A stretch of DNA of 64,000 bases from Kineococcus rhizosphaerae. Lineage in GTDB: Bacteria; Actinomycetota; Actinomycetes; Actinomycetales; Kineococcaceae. Below the pieces are notes generated by a model. It did not search any database. It was not told where the DNA came from and was given only the letters and a program-made list of their open reading frames with translations. Numbering within the stretch: the stretch's first letter is position 1; every line of letters begins with the position of its first letter. The translations under genes were made by a program, and so were the position numbers. Shown one piece after another: positions 51,569-60,438 of the stretch. Where the stretch lies: positions 124,001 to 188,000 of the forward strand of contig NZ_PVZF01000010.1 of the NCBI RefSeq assembly GCF_003002055.1, read 5' to 3'.

Positions 51569-53047
51569 GTGGCCGCGGTCCACGGCCGCACCGTCGTGCT
51601 CGTCGCCTCGCTGACCGCGATGGCCGCCGTGTGGTGCGTGGCCGTGGCGACGCTGGCGGGGGCGACGAACTCGGCCGCCGTCGTCGTGGACGTGGCGGCG
51701 GCCGCCGTGCTGTGGGCGGTGGCGGCCTGGGCGCCGGCAGGCCGTCCGCGCTGGACGATCGGCCTGTTCGCGGTGTGGGCGACCGCGACCGCGGCGGGGG
51801 ACTCCTGGTGGCTGGTGTCGTCCGGTTCCCCCGCGGTGGCCTACGCGCACGGGCAGTACGAACCGGCGGCCTCGGTGGCCCTGTTCCTGGCGCGCTACCC
51901 GGTGGGCGCGGCCGTCCTGGCGCTGGCCCTCGCCGGCCGCTCCGCGGGACGGGTGGGGCCGGGGACCTTCGGCCGTGCCCTGCCCCCCGTCCAGGCGACG
52001 GTGAGCGTCGCGGCCGCGGTGGCCCTCACCACCCCGATCGGGGGGTTCATCGCCGACGGCCGCCCGTACTCGCTGTTCTTCACGTTCGACGTCCTGCTGG
52101 CCGCGGCGGCGCTCTCGGTAGCGCTGCGCCCCGGGGCCTCCCGCCCGGCGCGCGCCGCGGCGGGGGCGGTGGTCGGGGTGTGCGCCGGGGACGGTGCGCT
52201 GCTGGTGGCGCTCCTGGAGGGCTCGGCGCTCGCCTCCGTCGTGGCCTACTCGGTCTCGCTCGCCGGGATCGCAGGGTGCGTGGTGGTGCTGTCGTCCCGG
52301 CGCGAGGAGCGGGCGGCGGGACTGACGCTGCCCCCGGCGGCGACGCGGCGCGGCGTCTGGCGCCTGCTGGTGCGGGTGGGCACGCGGTTGTTCCTGCCGG
52401 TGGGGGTCCTGGTGGTCTCGGTGCACCGGCTCGGCGGCGAGACCGCCCTGCCCCCGGTGCACCTGGGGCTGGTCACGGTGGCGCTGGGCCTGGCGCTGCT
52501 GGACGCGCTGGGGCACTTCGTCCGGGCGCAGCGGGACGAGGCGGCGGCCACGGCGGCGCTCCGCGACGAACTGACGGGAGCCTGGTCGCGGCGGGGTCTG
52601 GCCGAGGTGGTGGCGCACCTGCCGTCCCGCCCGGGCGGTTCCCCGCGCACGTGGGGCCTGCTGGTGCTGGACCTCGACGGGTTCAAGGCGGTGAACGACG
52701 AGCACGGGCACGCCGCCGGGGACCTCGTCCTGCAGGTCGCGGTGCGCCGGGTGGCGGCGGTCGTGGGCGGGCGGGGCGTGGTGGCCCGGCTCGGGGGCGA
52801 CGAGTTCGTCGTCCTCGTGGAGGACGGGGTGGGCGACCTGCCGCACCGCCTGCTGGCGGCGGTGTCCGCCGGGGTGGACCTGGCGGACGGTTCGCGGTGC
52901 GCGGTGTCGACGTCCATCGGCGCGGTCGAGTTCGACGTCGCCGCCTGGGACGGCGACCTGGAACCGCTCCTCGCCGAGGCCGACCGCCTCATGTACCGCG
53001 ACAAGCGGGGCGGGCACGACGACGTAGCCTTCCAGCGTGCATGGTGA
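51569..53047 (+). CDS. Membrane-bound diguanylate cyclase (GGDEF)
   Basis: Makes c-di-GMP from two GTP. The 492-residue protein has about eight hydrophobic helices (1-315), then a GGDEF domain at about 325-485 with VLDLDGFKAVNDEHGH and an intact RLGGDEF near residue 410. The inhibitory I-site (R-x-x-D before the active site) is not kept: the stretch before it reads GGRGVVARLGGDEF, so product inhibition is probably weak. No EAL domain. GTG 51569 is chosen because GGGAGG (51555-51560) lies 8 bases before; GTG 51560 falls within that ribosome site. The sensor module is unassigned. Confidence 0.87.
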   Translation: MAAVHGRTVVLVASLTAMAAVWCVAVATLAGATNSAAVVVDVAAAAVLWAVAAWAPAGRPRWTIGLFAVWATATAAGDSWWLVSSGSPAVAYAHGQYEPAASVALFLARYPVGAAVLALALAGRSAGRVGPGTFGRALPPVQATVSVAAAVALTTPIGGFIADGRPYSLFFTFDVLLAAAALSVALRPGASRPARAAAGAVVGVCAGDGALLVALLEGSALASVVAYSVSLAGIAGCVVVLSSRREERAAGLTLPPAATRRGVWRLLVRVGTRLFLPVGVLVVSVHRLGGETALPPVHLGLVTVALGLALLDALGHFVRAQRDEAAATAALRDELTGAWSRRGLAEVVAHLPSRPGGSPRTWGLLVLDLDGFKAVNDEHGHAAGDLVLQVAVRRVAAVVGGRGVVARLGGDEFVVLVEDGVGDLPHRLLAAVSAGVDLADGSRCAVSTSIGAVEFDVAAWDGDLEPLLAEADRLMYRDKRGGHDDVAFQRAW

Positions 53048-54086
53048 GTACAAGGTCCCCGGCGGCAAGCTGGTCGTCGTCGACCTCGGCGTGGTCGGGG
53101 GCCGGCTCGCGGACGTGCGGCTGTCGGGCGACTTCTTCCTCGAACCCGACGAGGCCCTGGAGGCGATCGACGCGGCGCTGACGGGGCTGCCGTCGGACGC
53201 GGACGCGGCCGAGATCGCCGGCCGGGTCCGTTCGGCGCTGCCCCGGGACGCGGTGCTGCTGGGTTTCACCCCCGAGGCCGTGGCGACGACGGTGCGCCGG
53301 GCGGTCGGGGGTGCGACGGGGTGGCTGGACCACGACTGGCGGTTCGTGCACACGGGGCCGCAGTCCCCGCAGACGCACATGGCCCTGGACGAGGTGCTGA
53401 CCCGGGAGGTCTCCGCGGGCCGGCGCGGTCCGACGCTGCGGGTGTGGGAGTGGGCGAGCCCGGCGGTGGTCCTCGGCAGCTTCCAGTCGCTGGTGAACGA
53501 GGTGGACGGTGAGGCGGCGCAGCGCCTCGGGGTCGAGGTGGTCCGGCGGGTCTCCGGCGGCGGGGCGATGTTCGTCGAGCCGGGGAACACCATCACGTAC
53601 TCCCTGTACGCCCCCGGTTCCCTGGTCGAGGGGCTGAGCTTCACCGAGTCCTACGCGTTCCTCGACGACTGGGTGCTGGTCGCGCTCGGGGACCTGGGCG
53701 TCAAGGCGTGGTACCAGCCGATCAACGACATCGCGACGGAGCAGGGCAAGATCGCGGGCGCGGCGCAGAAGCGGCTGGCGGACGGGACGGTGCTGCACCA
53801 CGTGACCATGTCGTACGACATCGACGCGGCGAAGATGCTGCAGGTCCTGCGCATCGGCCGGGAGAAGCTGTCCGGCAAGGGCCTGGCGAGCGCGGCCAAG
53901 CGGGTGGACCCGTTGCGCCGGCAGACGGGCCTGCCGCGCGAGGAGGTCATCGACTCGATGGTGGCGACGTTCCGCCGGCAGTACGGCCTGACGGACTCGG
54001 CGCTGAGCGAGGCCGAACTCGCGGCGGCGCAGGACCTGGTCGATGCCAAGTTCTCCACCCCGGGGTGGATCGCCCGGATCCCGTAG
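53037..54086 (+). CDS. lplA: Lipoate-protein ligase with accessory domain at the N terminus
   Basis: Adds lipoate to lipoyl domains of 2-oxo acid dehydrogenases. The catalytic half (about 95-349) shows HMALDEVL, RRVSGGGAMFVEPGN, and KIAGAAQKR with the lysine that binds the adenylate. The first ~90 residues (GEYKVPGGKLVVVDLGVVGGRLADVRLSGDFF, key KVPGGKLV and DVRLSGDFF) match the accessory domain that sits at the C terminus in E. coli LplA, so the order is swapped. GTG at 53037 overlaps the GGDEF gene end by 11 bases. Confidence 0.87.
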   Translation: MHGEYKVPGGKLVVVDLGVVGGRLADVRLSGDFFLEPDEALEAIDAALTGLPSDADAAEIAGRVRSALPRDAVLLGFTPEAVATTVRRAVGGATGWLDHDWRFVHTGPQSPQTHMALDEVLTREVSAGRRGPTLRVWEWASPAVVLGSFQSLVNEVDGEAAQRLGVEVVRRVSGGGAMFVEPGNTITYSLYAPGSLVEGLSFTESYAFLDDWVLVALGDLGVKAWYQPINDIATEQGKIAGAAQKRLADGTVLHHVTMSYDIDAAKMLQVLRIGREKLSGKGLASAAKRVDPLRRQTGLPREEVIDSMVATFRRQYGLTDSALSEAELAAAQDLVDAKFSTPGWIARIP

Positions 54087-54118
54087 ACAGCCCCCGGTCG
54101 CACGCGCACACTCGGTGG

Positions 54119-54337
54119 ATGGAGGGCCGGGTCGAGCACGGGGTGCCCACCGGCGTCGTCCGCGACGCCGACCGGTCCGGCCGCGCCCTGCGCGTGACGA
54201 CCCACCCCGAGGCGGGGCGGGTCGTCCTGTCGACGTGGCAGGACGCGACGTGCGTCTCGACGGTCCGGCTCGACCGGGCCGAGGTGGTGGAACTGCTCAC
54301 CGCCCTCGGCGCAGCGCTCCTGCCGCCACAGCGCTGA
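54119..54337 (+). CDS. Small conserved-looking protein of unknown function
   Basis: 72-residue soluble protein with a predicted beta-beta-beta-alpha pattern (GRALRVTTHPEAGRVVLS, VSTVRLDRAEVVELLTALGAAL). It fits a common actinobacterial type of small cytoplasmic protein with a THPE-x-G-x-VVLS core, function unknown. ATG at 54119 starts 32 bases after the ligase. Its last 41 bases overlap the end of the convergent membrane-protein gene. Confidence 0.6.
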   Translation: MEGRVEHGVPTGVVRDADRSGRALRVTTHPEAGRVVLSTWQDATCVSTVRLDRAEVVELLTALGAALLPPQR

Positions 54338-55241
54338 GCACGACGACTCCCCCGACGGCCACGGCCAGGACGATCGCCGAGGGCCGCAGCAGCGGCTGAC
54401 CGAGCAGGGCCTGGACGGTGAGCAGCGCGACGAGCCCGGCGTAGCCGAGGCTGCCGACGGCCACGAGCCGGAACCGGACGGCCTCCTCGCGCAGCGCCTC
54501 GACCCGCCGGCCGAGCAGTTCCAGCGCCAGCAGCCCCAGCGGGATCACCTGCAGGGCGTGCAACCCGACGAAGTGCCCGATGCGCAGGTCGCCGCCGGTG
54601 GTGCTCCAGCCGAGGAACGGCAGCCCGGGGCCGCCGTCGGGGACCCCGACGGCGTGCGCGCCCACGACCCCGCGCGGGTCGGCGAGCTGAGCTGCCGTGG
54701 GCGACGTCATGAGGAACGCCAGCGCCATCCCGACGAGCCCGAGCAGCACCCCCGCGCGGACCGCGAGGGTCCGGGCCCGGTCGGGCAGCGGGGCGCGCAC
54801 CACCAGGAGCCCGATGACGAGGGTCGTGACCCACACGACGGCGATCGAGGTGCCCATGAGCGCCCACAGCGTGGCGTGCAGGGGCGTGGAGACGTTGAAG
54901 TGGCTCGTCGTGCCGGTGGCGGCGGCCCAGAGGATGACCGCGATCTCGATGGCGAGGCCGACGACGGTGACGAGGGCCGCGGCGGCGGCCAGGCGGGGCC
55001 GGCGCAGCCCGGGCAGGCCCACGAGCCAGGCCATCGTCAGGGCGTAGATCCCGATGGACAGGGAGAACTTGAGGGGTTTGAACCAGGCGTCCTGACCGAG
55101 GACGGGGTGGGGGTCGACGACGGCGAGGACGGCGACGACGACGCTGAGGACGGCCGTCGCCGCGGCGAGGCCGAGCAGCGGGCGGTTCCACCGCGTCGGG
55201 GTCGGGAGGGTGAGGGCGGGACGGGCGGTGAGGGTGCTCAC
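54297..55241 (-). CDS. Polytopic membrane protein of unknown function
   Basis: 314-residue protein with about eight helices, including WFKPLKFSLSIGIYALTMAWL, TSHFNVSTPLHATLWALMG and IGHFVGLHALQVIPLG. The conserved His in the two HF and LHA segments could bind heme or a quinone, but this is speculation. GTG at 55241 overlaps the MerR stop (GTGA), so the MerR regulator should control it. Confidence 0.7.
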   Translation of the reverse strand: MSTLTARPALTLPTPTRWNRPLLGLAAATAVLSVVVAVLAVVDPHPVLGQDAWFKPLKFSLSIGIYALTMAWLVGLPGLRRPRLAAAAALVTVVGLAIEIAVILWAAATGTTSHFNVSTPLHATLWALMGTSIAVVWVTTLVIGLLVVRAPLPDRARTLAVRAGVLLGLVGMALAFLMTSPTAAQLADPRGVVGAHAVGVPDGGPGLPFLGWSTTGGDLRIGHFVGLHALQVIPLGLLALELLGRRVEALREEAVRFRLVAVGSLGYAGLVALLTVQALLGQPLLRPSAIVLAVAVGGVVVLSAVAAGALRRGR

Positions 55242-55894
55242 GAGCTGTTCCCTTCGGGAGGTGGTCCGTAGCGGCGGCCGGCGGCGTTCTGCTGGGCGAT
55301 GCGCCGCAGGCCGGCGAGGAGCTGGTCGCCGAGGACGGTGCCGACGACGACGGTCTGGGCCGCGCTGGCGCGGTCCCGGCCGGCGCGGGCCGCCTCGACG
55401 GCGTCCGAGACGGCGTCGAGGTCGGCGTCGGCGACGAGGTCCGCCGCGCGGGCGTAGGCGGGCAGGACGGATTCGAGGTCCCCGCGGCCCACGGCGGCCC
55501 AGCCGTCGAGGACGGCGGCGGCGGTGCGGACGCCGGGGTTGCCGGGGTGGACGTGCCACCCGTGGTCGGCGGCGAGGGCGGTGATGCGCTCGACCGAGGC
55601 CCGCGAGGGCGGGGCGACGGGTTGCGGCAGGGCCTGCTGGGCGGTGCCGAGGACCTCGTTGAGGGGCAGGTCGGGGGCGTCGACGGCGGTCAGGACGGCG
55701 GCGGTCGCCGCGACGGACAGGCCGCCGACGTCGATGAGGGAGCGGATGAGCCGCAGCCGCTCGAGGTGGGCGTCGGTGTAGTCGGTCTGGTTGTAGCCGG
55801 TGCGTTCCCCGGCGGGCAGCAGGCCTTCCCGGGCGTAGTACTTGATGGACGCCGGGCTGACCCCGCTGCGTTCGCTGAGCTCCGAGATCCGCAC
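55238..55894 (-). CDS. MerR-family transcriptional regulator
   Basis: 218-residue regulator with an N-terminal winged helix (ISELSERSGVSPASIKYYAREGLLP) and a long C-terminal effector domain of about 140 residues with helix-rich, low-Cys sequence, so it probably senses an organic ligand. The start GTG 55894 lies a few bases downstream of its operator/promoter, which makes the mRNA leaderless. The co-translated membrane protein is the obvious target. Confidence 0.87.
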   Translation of the reverse strand: MRISELSERSGVSPASIKYYAREGLLPAGERTGYNQTDYTDAHLERLRLIRSLIDVGGLSVAATAAVLTAVDAPDLPLNEVLGTAQQALPQPVAPPSRASVERITALAADHGWHVHPGNPGVRTAAAVLDGWAAVGRGDLESVLPAYARAADLVADADLDAVSDAVEAARAGRDRASAAQTVVVGTVLGDQLLAGLRRIAQQNAAGRRYGPPPEGNSS

Positions 55895-55897
55895 ATC

Positions 55898-55927
55898 GAC
55901 AGTTTCACTATCGATAGCTTCGCTGTC
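55898..55927. promoter_or_regulatory. MerR-type operator overlapping the upstream gene's stop codon
   Basis: Imperfect palindrome with GACAG/CTGTC ends and a perfect CTATCGATAG centre. On the minus strand TTGACA (55929-55924), a 19-base spacer and AACTGT (55904-55899) form a MerR-type promoter. The TTGACA includes the LacI gene's TGA stop. Confidence 0.75.
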
Positions 55928-56960
55928 AATGGTCGTCGAGCAGCCCCGCCGGCTCGTTGTACGGCGTGATGACCTGGATCTGCGACGGCCGCGAACTGGG
56001 GCGCCCCGGCAGCGCCCCCTGCACCTGCATCACGGCCCGGCACACCCGGCGCACGTCGGCGCGCAGGTCGTGGTGCAGCACGGCCGTCAGCCGCCGCTCG
56101 CGCAGCAGGACGACGTTGTCGGCGTCGAGGTCGTGGGCCACGAACCCCCGCGGCACCCGCCCCGCGTCGTCGAACGCGGCGAGCACCGCTCGGTTCCCGC
56201 CGCCCGCGGAGTACACCGCGTCGATCCCCGGTTCGCCGGCCAGGACCTGCGCCACGGACGCGCGGGTGGAGTCCTCCAGGCCGTCACCGCCCTCCACCAC
56301 GTGCACCGGGACCCCCGGCGCGAGCTCGCGCAGCGCCGCCCGGAACCCCTGTTCGCGGTCCCCCTCCCCGCGGAAGGTGCTGCGGCTCAACGAGACCAGC
56401 ACCCCACCCGAACCCGGCGCCACCGCCGTCAGCAGGTACGCGGCCGTGGCCCCCGCGGCCCGGTCGTCCATCCCCACGTAGGCCACCCGCCGGCTCGCGG
56501 GGACGTCGGTCACGAAGGTGACGACCGGGATCCCGCGCTCCTCCAGCCGGGCCACGGCGGCCACGACCGCCGGGTCGTCCGGGGCCTTGAGCAGCACCCC
56601 GCTCGACCCCCGGCGGCCGACGCCGTCCAGGACGTCCGCGAGGTCTGCCGCGCTGCCGTCCTGCCGGAAGTGGAACCGGGCGCGCACGACCGCCGGGCGC
56701 AGGGTCGGCAGCTCGGCCTCCAGCGCGGCCCGCACGGCCCGGGAGAACCGGTCCGGGGCCAGCACGACGAGGTCGACGAAGAACGTCGCGCCGCCCAGCC
56801 CCACCTGCGAGGCCTGCCGCTGGAGGTCCGCGATGGCGCGGTGCACCTCGGCCACGGTCCCGGCCCGCACCCCGGCGCGACCGTGCAGCACCCGGTCGAC
56901 CGTGGCGGTGCTCAGCCCGGCCTGCTGGGCGATCTCCCTGATCCGGTACGGGTGGGCCAC
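55926..56960 (-). CDS. LacI-family regulator (type with solo carbohydrate-binding domain)
   Basis: 344-residue regulator, helix-turn-helix IREIAQQAGLSTATVDRVLHGRAGV at about 7-30 (key AQQAGLSTATVDRVL), then a periplasmic-binding-like domain with AYVGMDDRAAGATAAYLL and FVAHDLDADNV, resembling regulators of sugar or inositol-like substrates. It is divergent from the PhyH gene at 57075 with 114 bases between; two TGATGCGT direct repeats (about 56976-56995) lie in this gap as possible control sequence. Confidence 0.85.
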   Translation of the reverse strand: MAHPYRIREIAQQAGLSTATVDRVLHGRAGVRAGTVAEVHRAIADLQRQASQVGLGGATFFVDLVVLAPDRFSRAVRAALEAELPTLRPAVVRARFHFRQDGSAADLADVLDGVGRRGSSGVLLKAPDDPAVVAAVARLEERGIPVVTFVTDVPASRRVAYVGMDDRAAGATAAYLLTAVAPGSGGVLVSLSRSTFRGEGDREQGFRAALRELAPGVPVHVVEGGDGLEDSTRASVAQVLAGEPGIDAVYSAGGGNRAVLAAFDDAGRVPRGFVAHDLDADNVVLLRERRLTAVLHHDLRADVRRVCRAVMQVQGALPGRPSSRPSQIQVITPYNEPAGLLDDH

Positions 56961-57074
56961 CGCTGCTCCTCCGCGCTGATGCGTTCTTGATGCGTCCACG
57001 ATGCCACCGGCGCCTCGTGCCGGGCTACGGTCGGAGAGCGCCCCGCCACCCGCACTCTCGACGAGGAGAACCCC

Positions 57075-58262
57075 ATGAGCGCCCCGACCACCGCCCGCCG
57101 GACCCCGATCCGGTTCCGCGAGAGCGACTGCGACGTCAGCGCGTTCGCGCGCCTCGTCGAGCGCACCACGGACCTCGCCGACTGGCCGCACGCCGCCGAG
57201 GTGCAGCAGGACGTGCTGCTCTACGACGCGGCCGCCGTGCGCGCCGCCGTGGCCGCCGACCGCGAGGCCGTCGAGGCCGAACTCGTCCGCGCCCTCACCG
57301 ACGGCCCCGGCGTCGTGGTGTTCCGGGGTGCGTTCGACGACCTCGACGTCGTGGACCGCGTCACGGCGGTCTTCGACGCGATCATCGCCGACGAGAAGGC
57401 CGACGGGACCGCCAAGGGCGACCACTTCGCGAAGGCCGGTGCGAACGACCGCGTGTGGAACGCGCTGGAGAAGCTCGCCGTGCGCGACCCGGAGGCGTTC
57501 GTCGACTACTACGGCAACGACGTCCTCGCCCTGGTCTCCACCGCGTGGCTGGGCCCCGGCTACCAGGTCACCTCCCAGGTCAACCTCGTGCGCCCGGGCG
57601 GCAGGGCCCAGGACCCGCACCGCGACTACCACCTGGGGTTCCTGTCGAACCCGGTCGCGGCGCGCTACCCCGCGCACGTCCACCTGCTCTCCCCCGTCCT
57701 GACCCTGCAGGGCGCCGTGGCGCACAGCGACATGCCCGTCGAGAGCGGGCCGACCCTGTACCTGCCCTACTCCCACCAGTACCCGCAGGGCTACCTCGCG
57801 TGGCGCCTGCCGGAGTTCAAGGAGCACTTCGCGGAGCACCACGTGCAGCTGCCGCTGGCCAAGGGCGACGCCGGGTTCTTCAACCCCGCCCTGTTCCACG
57901 GCGCGGGGACCAACGTGTCCGCCGACGTCCAGCGCTCGGCGAACCTCCTGCAGGTCTCCTCGGCGTTCGGCCGCGCCATGGAGACCGTCGACCGGGTGAA
58001 GGTCGCCAAGGCCGTCTACTCGGCTCTGCTCTCCCGCAAGCGGTCCGGGGCCACCGCGGAGTTCCTGGCGAACGCCGTGGCGAGTTCGACCGAGGGGTAC
58101 CCGTTCCCGACGAACCTCGACCTCGACCCGAACGTCGGCGGCCTCACCCCGCTGTCGCAGACCGAACTGCTGCACCGGGCGCTGGCCGAGGAGTGGTCCG
58201 GCGAGCGGACGGCGGCCGAGCTCGACGCCTACGCCGGCCGGCGCAGCACGGCCGCGATCTGA
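57075..58262 (+). CDS. PhyH-family dioxygenase
   Basis: Putative Fe(II)/2-oxoglutarate oxygenase of 395 residues, longer than the usual PhyH protein. HRD in AQDPHRDYHLGF supplies the first two iron ligands, and HGAGTNVSADVQRSANLLQ the distal His and Arg. It has DGPGVVVFRGAFDD at the N-terminal entry. ATG at 57075 with GAGGAGAA upstream. Divergent LacI regulator at 56960 and convergent LacI at 58267 surround it. Substrate unknown; in catabolic loci such enzymes open hydroxylation of a growth substrate. Confidence 0.83.
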   Translation: MSAPTTARRTPIRFRESDCDVSAFARLVERTTDLADWPHAAEVQQDVLLYDAAAVRAAVAADREAVEAELVRALTDGPGVVVFRGAFDDLDVVDRVTAVFDAIIADEKADGTAKGDHFAKAGANDRVWNALEKLAVRDPEAFVDYYGNDVLALVSTAWLGPGYQVTSQVNLVRPGGRAQDPHRDYHLGFLSNPVAARYPAHVHLLSPVLTLQGAVAHSDMPVESGPTLYLPYSHQYPQGYLAWRLPEFKEHFAEHHVQLPLAKGDAGFFNPALFHGAGTNVSADVQRSANLLQVSSAFGRAMETVDRVKVAKAVYSALLSRKRSGATAEFLANAVASSTEGYPFPTNLDLDPNVGGLTPLSQTELLHRALAEEWSGERTAAELDAYAGRRSTAAI

Positions 58263-58266
58263 GGCC

Positions 58267-59280
58267 TCACCGCCGGTGCGTCCCGGACGACTCGCGGGCG
58301 ACGAGTTCGGGACGCAACCGCAGTGAGCGCACGGGACTGCCGGCGGCCCGCGCCAGCAGGCGCGACATCCCCTGGCGCCCCATCTCCACCATGGCCGAGC
58401 GCACCGTCGTGAGCGGGACGGGCAGTTCGGCCGCGATCGACACGTCGTTGTAGCCGACGACCGCGACGTCCCGGCCGACCTGCAGACCGGTCTCGCGCAG
58501 GGCGCCCATCACCCCGATGGCGTTGAAGTCGTTCACCGCGAAGATCGCCGTCGGCCGGGGCCGGGCGGCGAGCAGCCGCAGGGCCGCGGCGTGTCCGCTG
58601 GGGACGTCGTAGGGACCGCGCACGACGAGGTCGTCCGGCACCGGGTGACCGGCGGCGGCGAACTCGGCCCGGAAACCCTGCGTGCGCTCGACCCCCGTGC
58701 TGGAGAAGGGCTGCCCCGCGACGACGCCGACGTGGCGGTGGCCCAGCTGCAGCAGGTGCCGCGCCGCGAGCCGGCCGCCCGCCAGGTCGTCGGTCGTGAC
58801 CGACAGGTGCCCACGGCTGCGTCGCGAGACCAGGACGTACGGCAGCCCGCGCGCCGAGATCTCGGGCAGCAGGTCGTCCTCGAGGCGGGCGTCCCCGAGG
58901 ACGAGCCCGTCGACGCGGCGGTCCAGCAGCGCCGCCAGCCGACGGCGACGGACCTCGGGGTCGTCGGAGGTGTTCGCCACGAAGGTCTGGTAGCCCGCCT
59001 CGGCGGCCGTCGCGTCCAGCCCCTCGTAGATCGTCGCCAGGACGATGTCGGTCAGGCGCGGCACGAGGACGCCGATGAGCCCGCTGCGCCGGGTCCGCAG
59101 GGACGAGGCCGCCGGGTCCGGCCGGTACCCCAGCTCGGCGGCCACCGCGCGGACCCGCTCGACGGTGCGCGCGGAGATCCCGGTACCGGCGCCGAGGGCG
59201 CGGGAGGCCGTCGACGGGTGGACGCCGGCCGCGGCCGCGACGTCCGCGAGCGCTGCCGGACGGGGACCGCTGGTGTTCAC
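58267..59280 (-). CDS. LacI-family repressor of the asparaginase operon
   Basis: 337-residue regulator with N-terminal helix-turn-helix AALADVAAAAGVHPSTASRALG and hinge, then the sugar-binding-like domain with LIGVLVPRLTDIVLATIYEGL, GVVAGQPFSSTGVERTQGF and VVGYNDVSIAAELPVPLTTV. GTG at 59280. It faces the asparaginase-led operon across 152 bases, where two LacI half-palindrome sites lie (59360-59396). Confidence 0.87.
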   Translation of the reverse strand: MNTSGPRPAALADVAAAAGVHPSTASRALGAGTGISARTVERVRAVAAELGYRPDPAASSLRTRRSGLIGVLVPRLTDIVLATIYEGLDATAAEAGYQTFVANTSDDPEVRRRRLAALLDRRVDGLVLGDARLEDDLLPEISARGLPYVLVSRRSRGHLSVTTDDLAGGRLAARHLLQLGHRHVGVVAGQPFSSTGVERTQGFRAEFAAAGHPVPDDLVVRGPYDVPSGHAAALRLLAARPRPTAIFAVNDFNAIGVMGALRETGLQVGRDVAVVGYNDVSIAAELPVPLTTVRSAMVEMGRQGMSRLLARAAGSPVRSLRLRPELVARESSGTHRR

Positions 59281-59359
59281 CGCTCCTGTGTACCCGATGG
59301 ACGACGACCACCGGTCCACCGGCCCTCGTGTTAATTCCACGTTGCGGGGGTTGTGGCGC

Positions 59360-59396
59360 CGAAATCGATTGCGTACGGTTGCCGCAATCGATTTCG
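59360..59396. promoter_or_regulatory. Paired LacI operators
   Basis: Two 14-base LacI-type sites in mirror order, CGAAATCGATTGCG (59360-59373) and CGCAATCGATTTCG (59383-59396), each with the AATCGATT core, 23 bases apart centre to centre, 37 bases before the asparaginase start. As a whole they form a perfect inverted repeat with a 9-base spacer. Confidence 0.8.
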
Positions 59397-59432
59397 AAGG
59401 ACATCGACGTCCTCTCGCGGAAGGGTCCGGAC

Positions 59433-60407
59433 GTGCCCCTGCAACTCATCGCCACCGGCGGGACCATCTCCAGCACAGGCGGTCTCGGCCACCTCGAGGC
59501 CCGGCTGGGCGCGCAGGACCTGCTGGCCACCCTCGGCGGGGGAACCACCGGCGGGGACGTGCGCACCCTCGACCTCACCACCGTCGTCAGCTCCGCGCTC
59601 ACCGGCGCCGACCTGCTGCGCCTGCACCGCGCGGTGCGCGCGGCGCTGGACTCCGGCGTCGACGGCGTCGTGGTCACGCACGGCACCGACGCCATGGAGG
59701 AGACGGCGTTCCTGCTCGACCTCCTGCACGACGACGAGCGCCCCGTCGTCCTGACGGGCGCCCAGCGCGCCGCCGACGCCGTCGGGCCCGACGGCCCGGC
59801 CAACCTCGCCGCCGCGCTGCAGCTCGCCGCCGACCCGGCCGCCCGGGGCTGCGGGGTCCTGCTGGCCTTCGACGGCGAGGCGTACGCGGCGCGCGGGGTC
59901 CGCAAGGTCCACACGGTGCGGGCGGGCGCCTTCGCCGCCCCGGGCCTGGGCCCCACGCACCGGATCGCCGCCGGCCGCGTGGACCTGCTGCACCGCCCCC
60001 TGCGCGCGAAACCCCGCACCCTGCCCGACGACGTCGTCGACCTGCCCCGCGTCGACGTGGTCGGCACCCACCTCGGCGCCGACGCGACCCTGTTCGACGC
60101 CGCCCTGGCGGCTGGCGCCCGCGGCGTCGTCGTGCAGGCCATGGGGGCGGGCAACACCCCCCCGGCGGTCACCGAGGCCGTGCTGCGGGCCTGCGGCGCC
60201 GGTGTTCCCGTCGTCGTCTGCTCCCGGGTCCCCGAGGGCCCGGTGGCCCCCGTCTACGGCTCCGGCGGCAGCGCCCTGCAGCGCGGCGGCGCCGTCCTGG
60301 CCGGCGACCTGTCGCCCTGGCAGGCCCGGACCCTGCTCGCGGTCGCCCTGGCCGACGAGCCCCACGACCCGGTCCGCGCGTGCGCCACCGCGTTCGCCCG
60401 GCCCTGA
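59433..60407 (+). CDS. Type I/II L-asparaginase-family amidohydrolase
   Basis: Cytoplasmic asparaginase-fold enzyme of 324 residues. The nucleophile Thr11 is in [10 protein letters not shown] and the second Thr-Asp pair in [13 protein letters not shown]; Lys appears in the third segment. Everything needed for amide hydrolysis is present. GTG at 59433 is favoured over the open upstream frame, because the latter would span the operators; GGAAGGG is 7 bases before. In an operon with a PuuE-like hydrolase, an MFS transporter and SDRs, the substrate may be a half-amide other than Asn. Confidence 0.87.
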   Translation: MPLQLIATGGTISSTGGLGHLEARLGAQDLLATLGGGTTGGDVRTLDLTTVVSSALTGADLLRLHRAVRAALDSGVDGVVVTHGTDAMEETAFLLDLLHDDERPVVLTGAQRAADAVGPDGPANLAAALQLAADPAARGCGVLLAFDGEAYAARGVRKVHTVRAGAFAAPGLGPTHRIAAGRVDLLHRPLRAKPRTLPDDVVDLPRVDVVGTHLGADATLFDAALAAGARGVVVQAMGAGNTPPAVTEAVLRACGAGVPVVVCSRVPEGPVAPVYGSGGSALQRGGAVLAGDLSPWQARTLLAVALADEPHDPVRACATAFARP

Positions 60408-60438
60408 ACCCTCCCCTCCCCCTGGAAAGGACACGCAC

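Noticed and set aside
53708-54118. Long alternative frame leading into the small gene at 54119
   Set aside because: The upstream part overlaps the lipoate ligase in another frame and is Arg/Gly-rich; only the segment after ATG 54119 looks like a protein.
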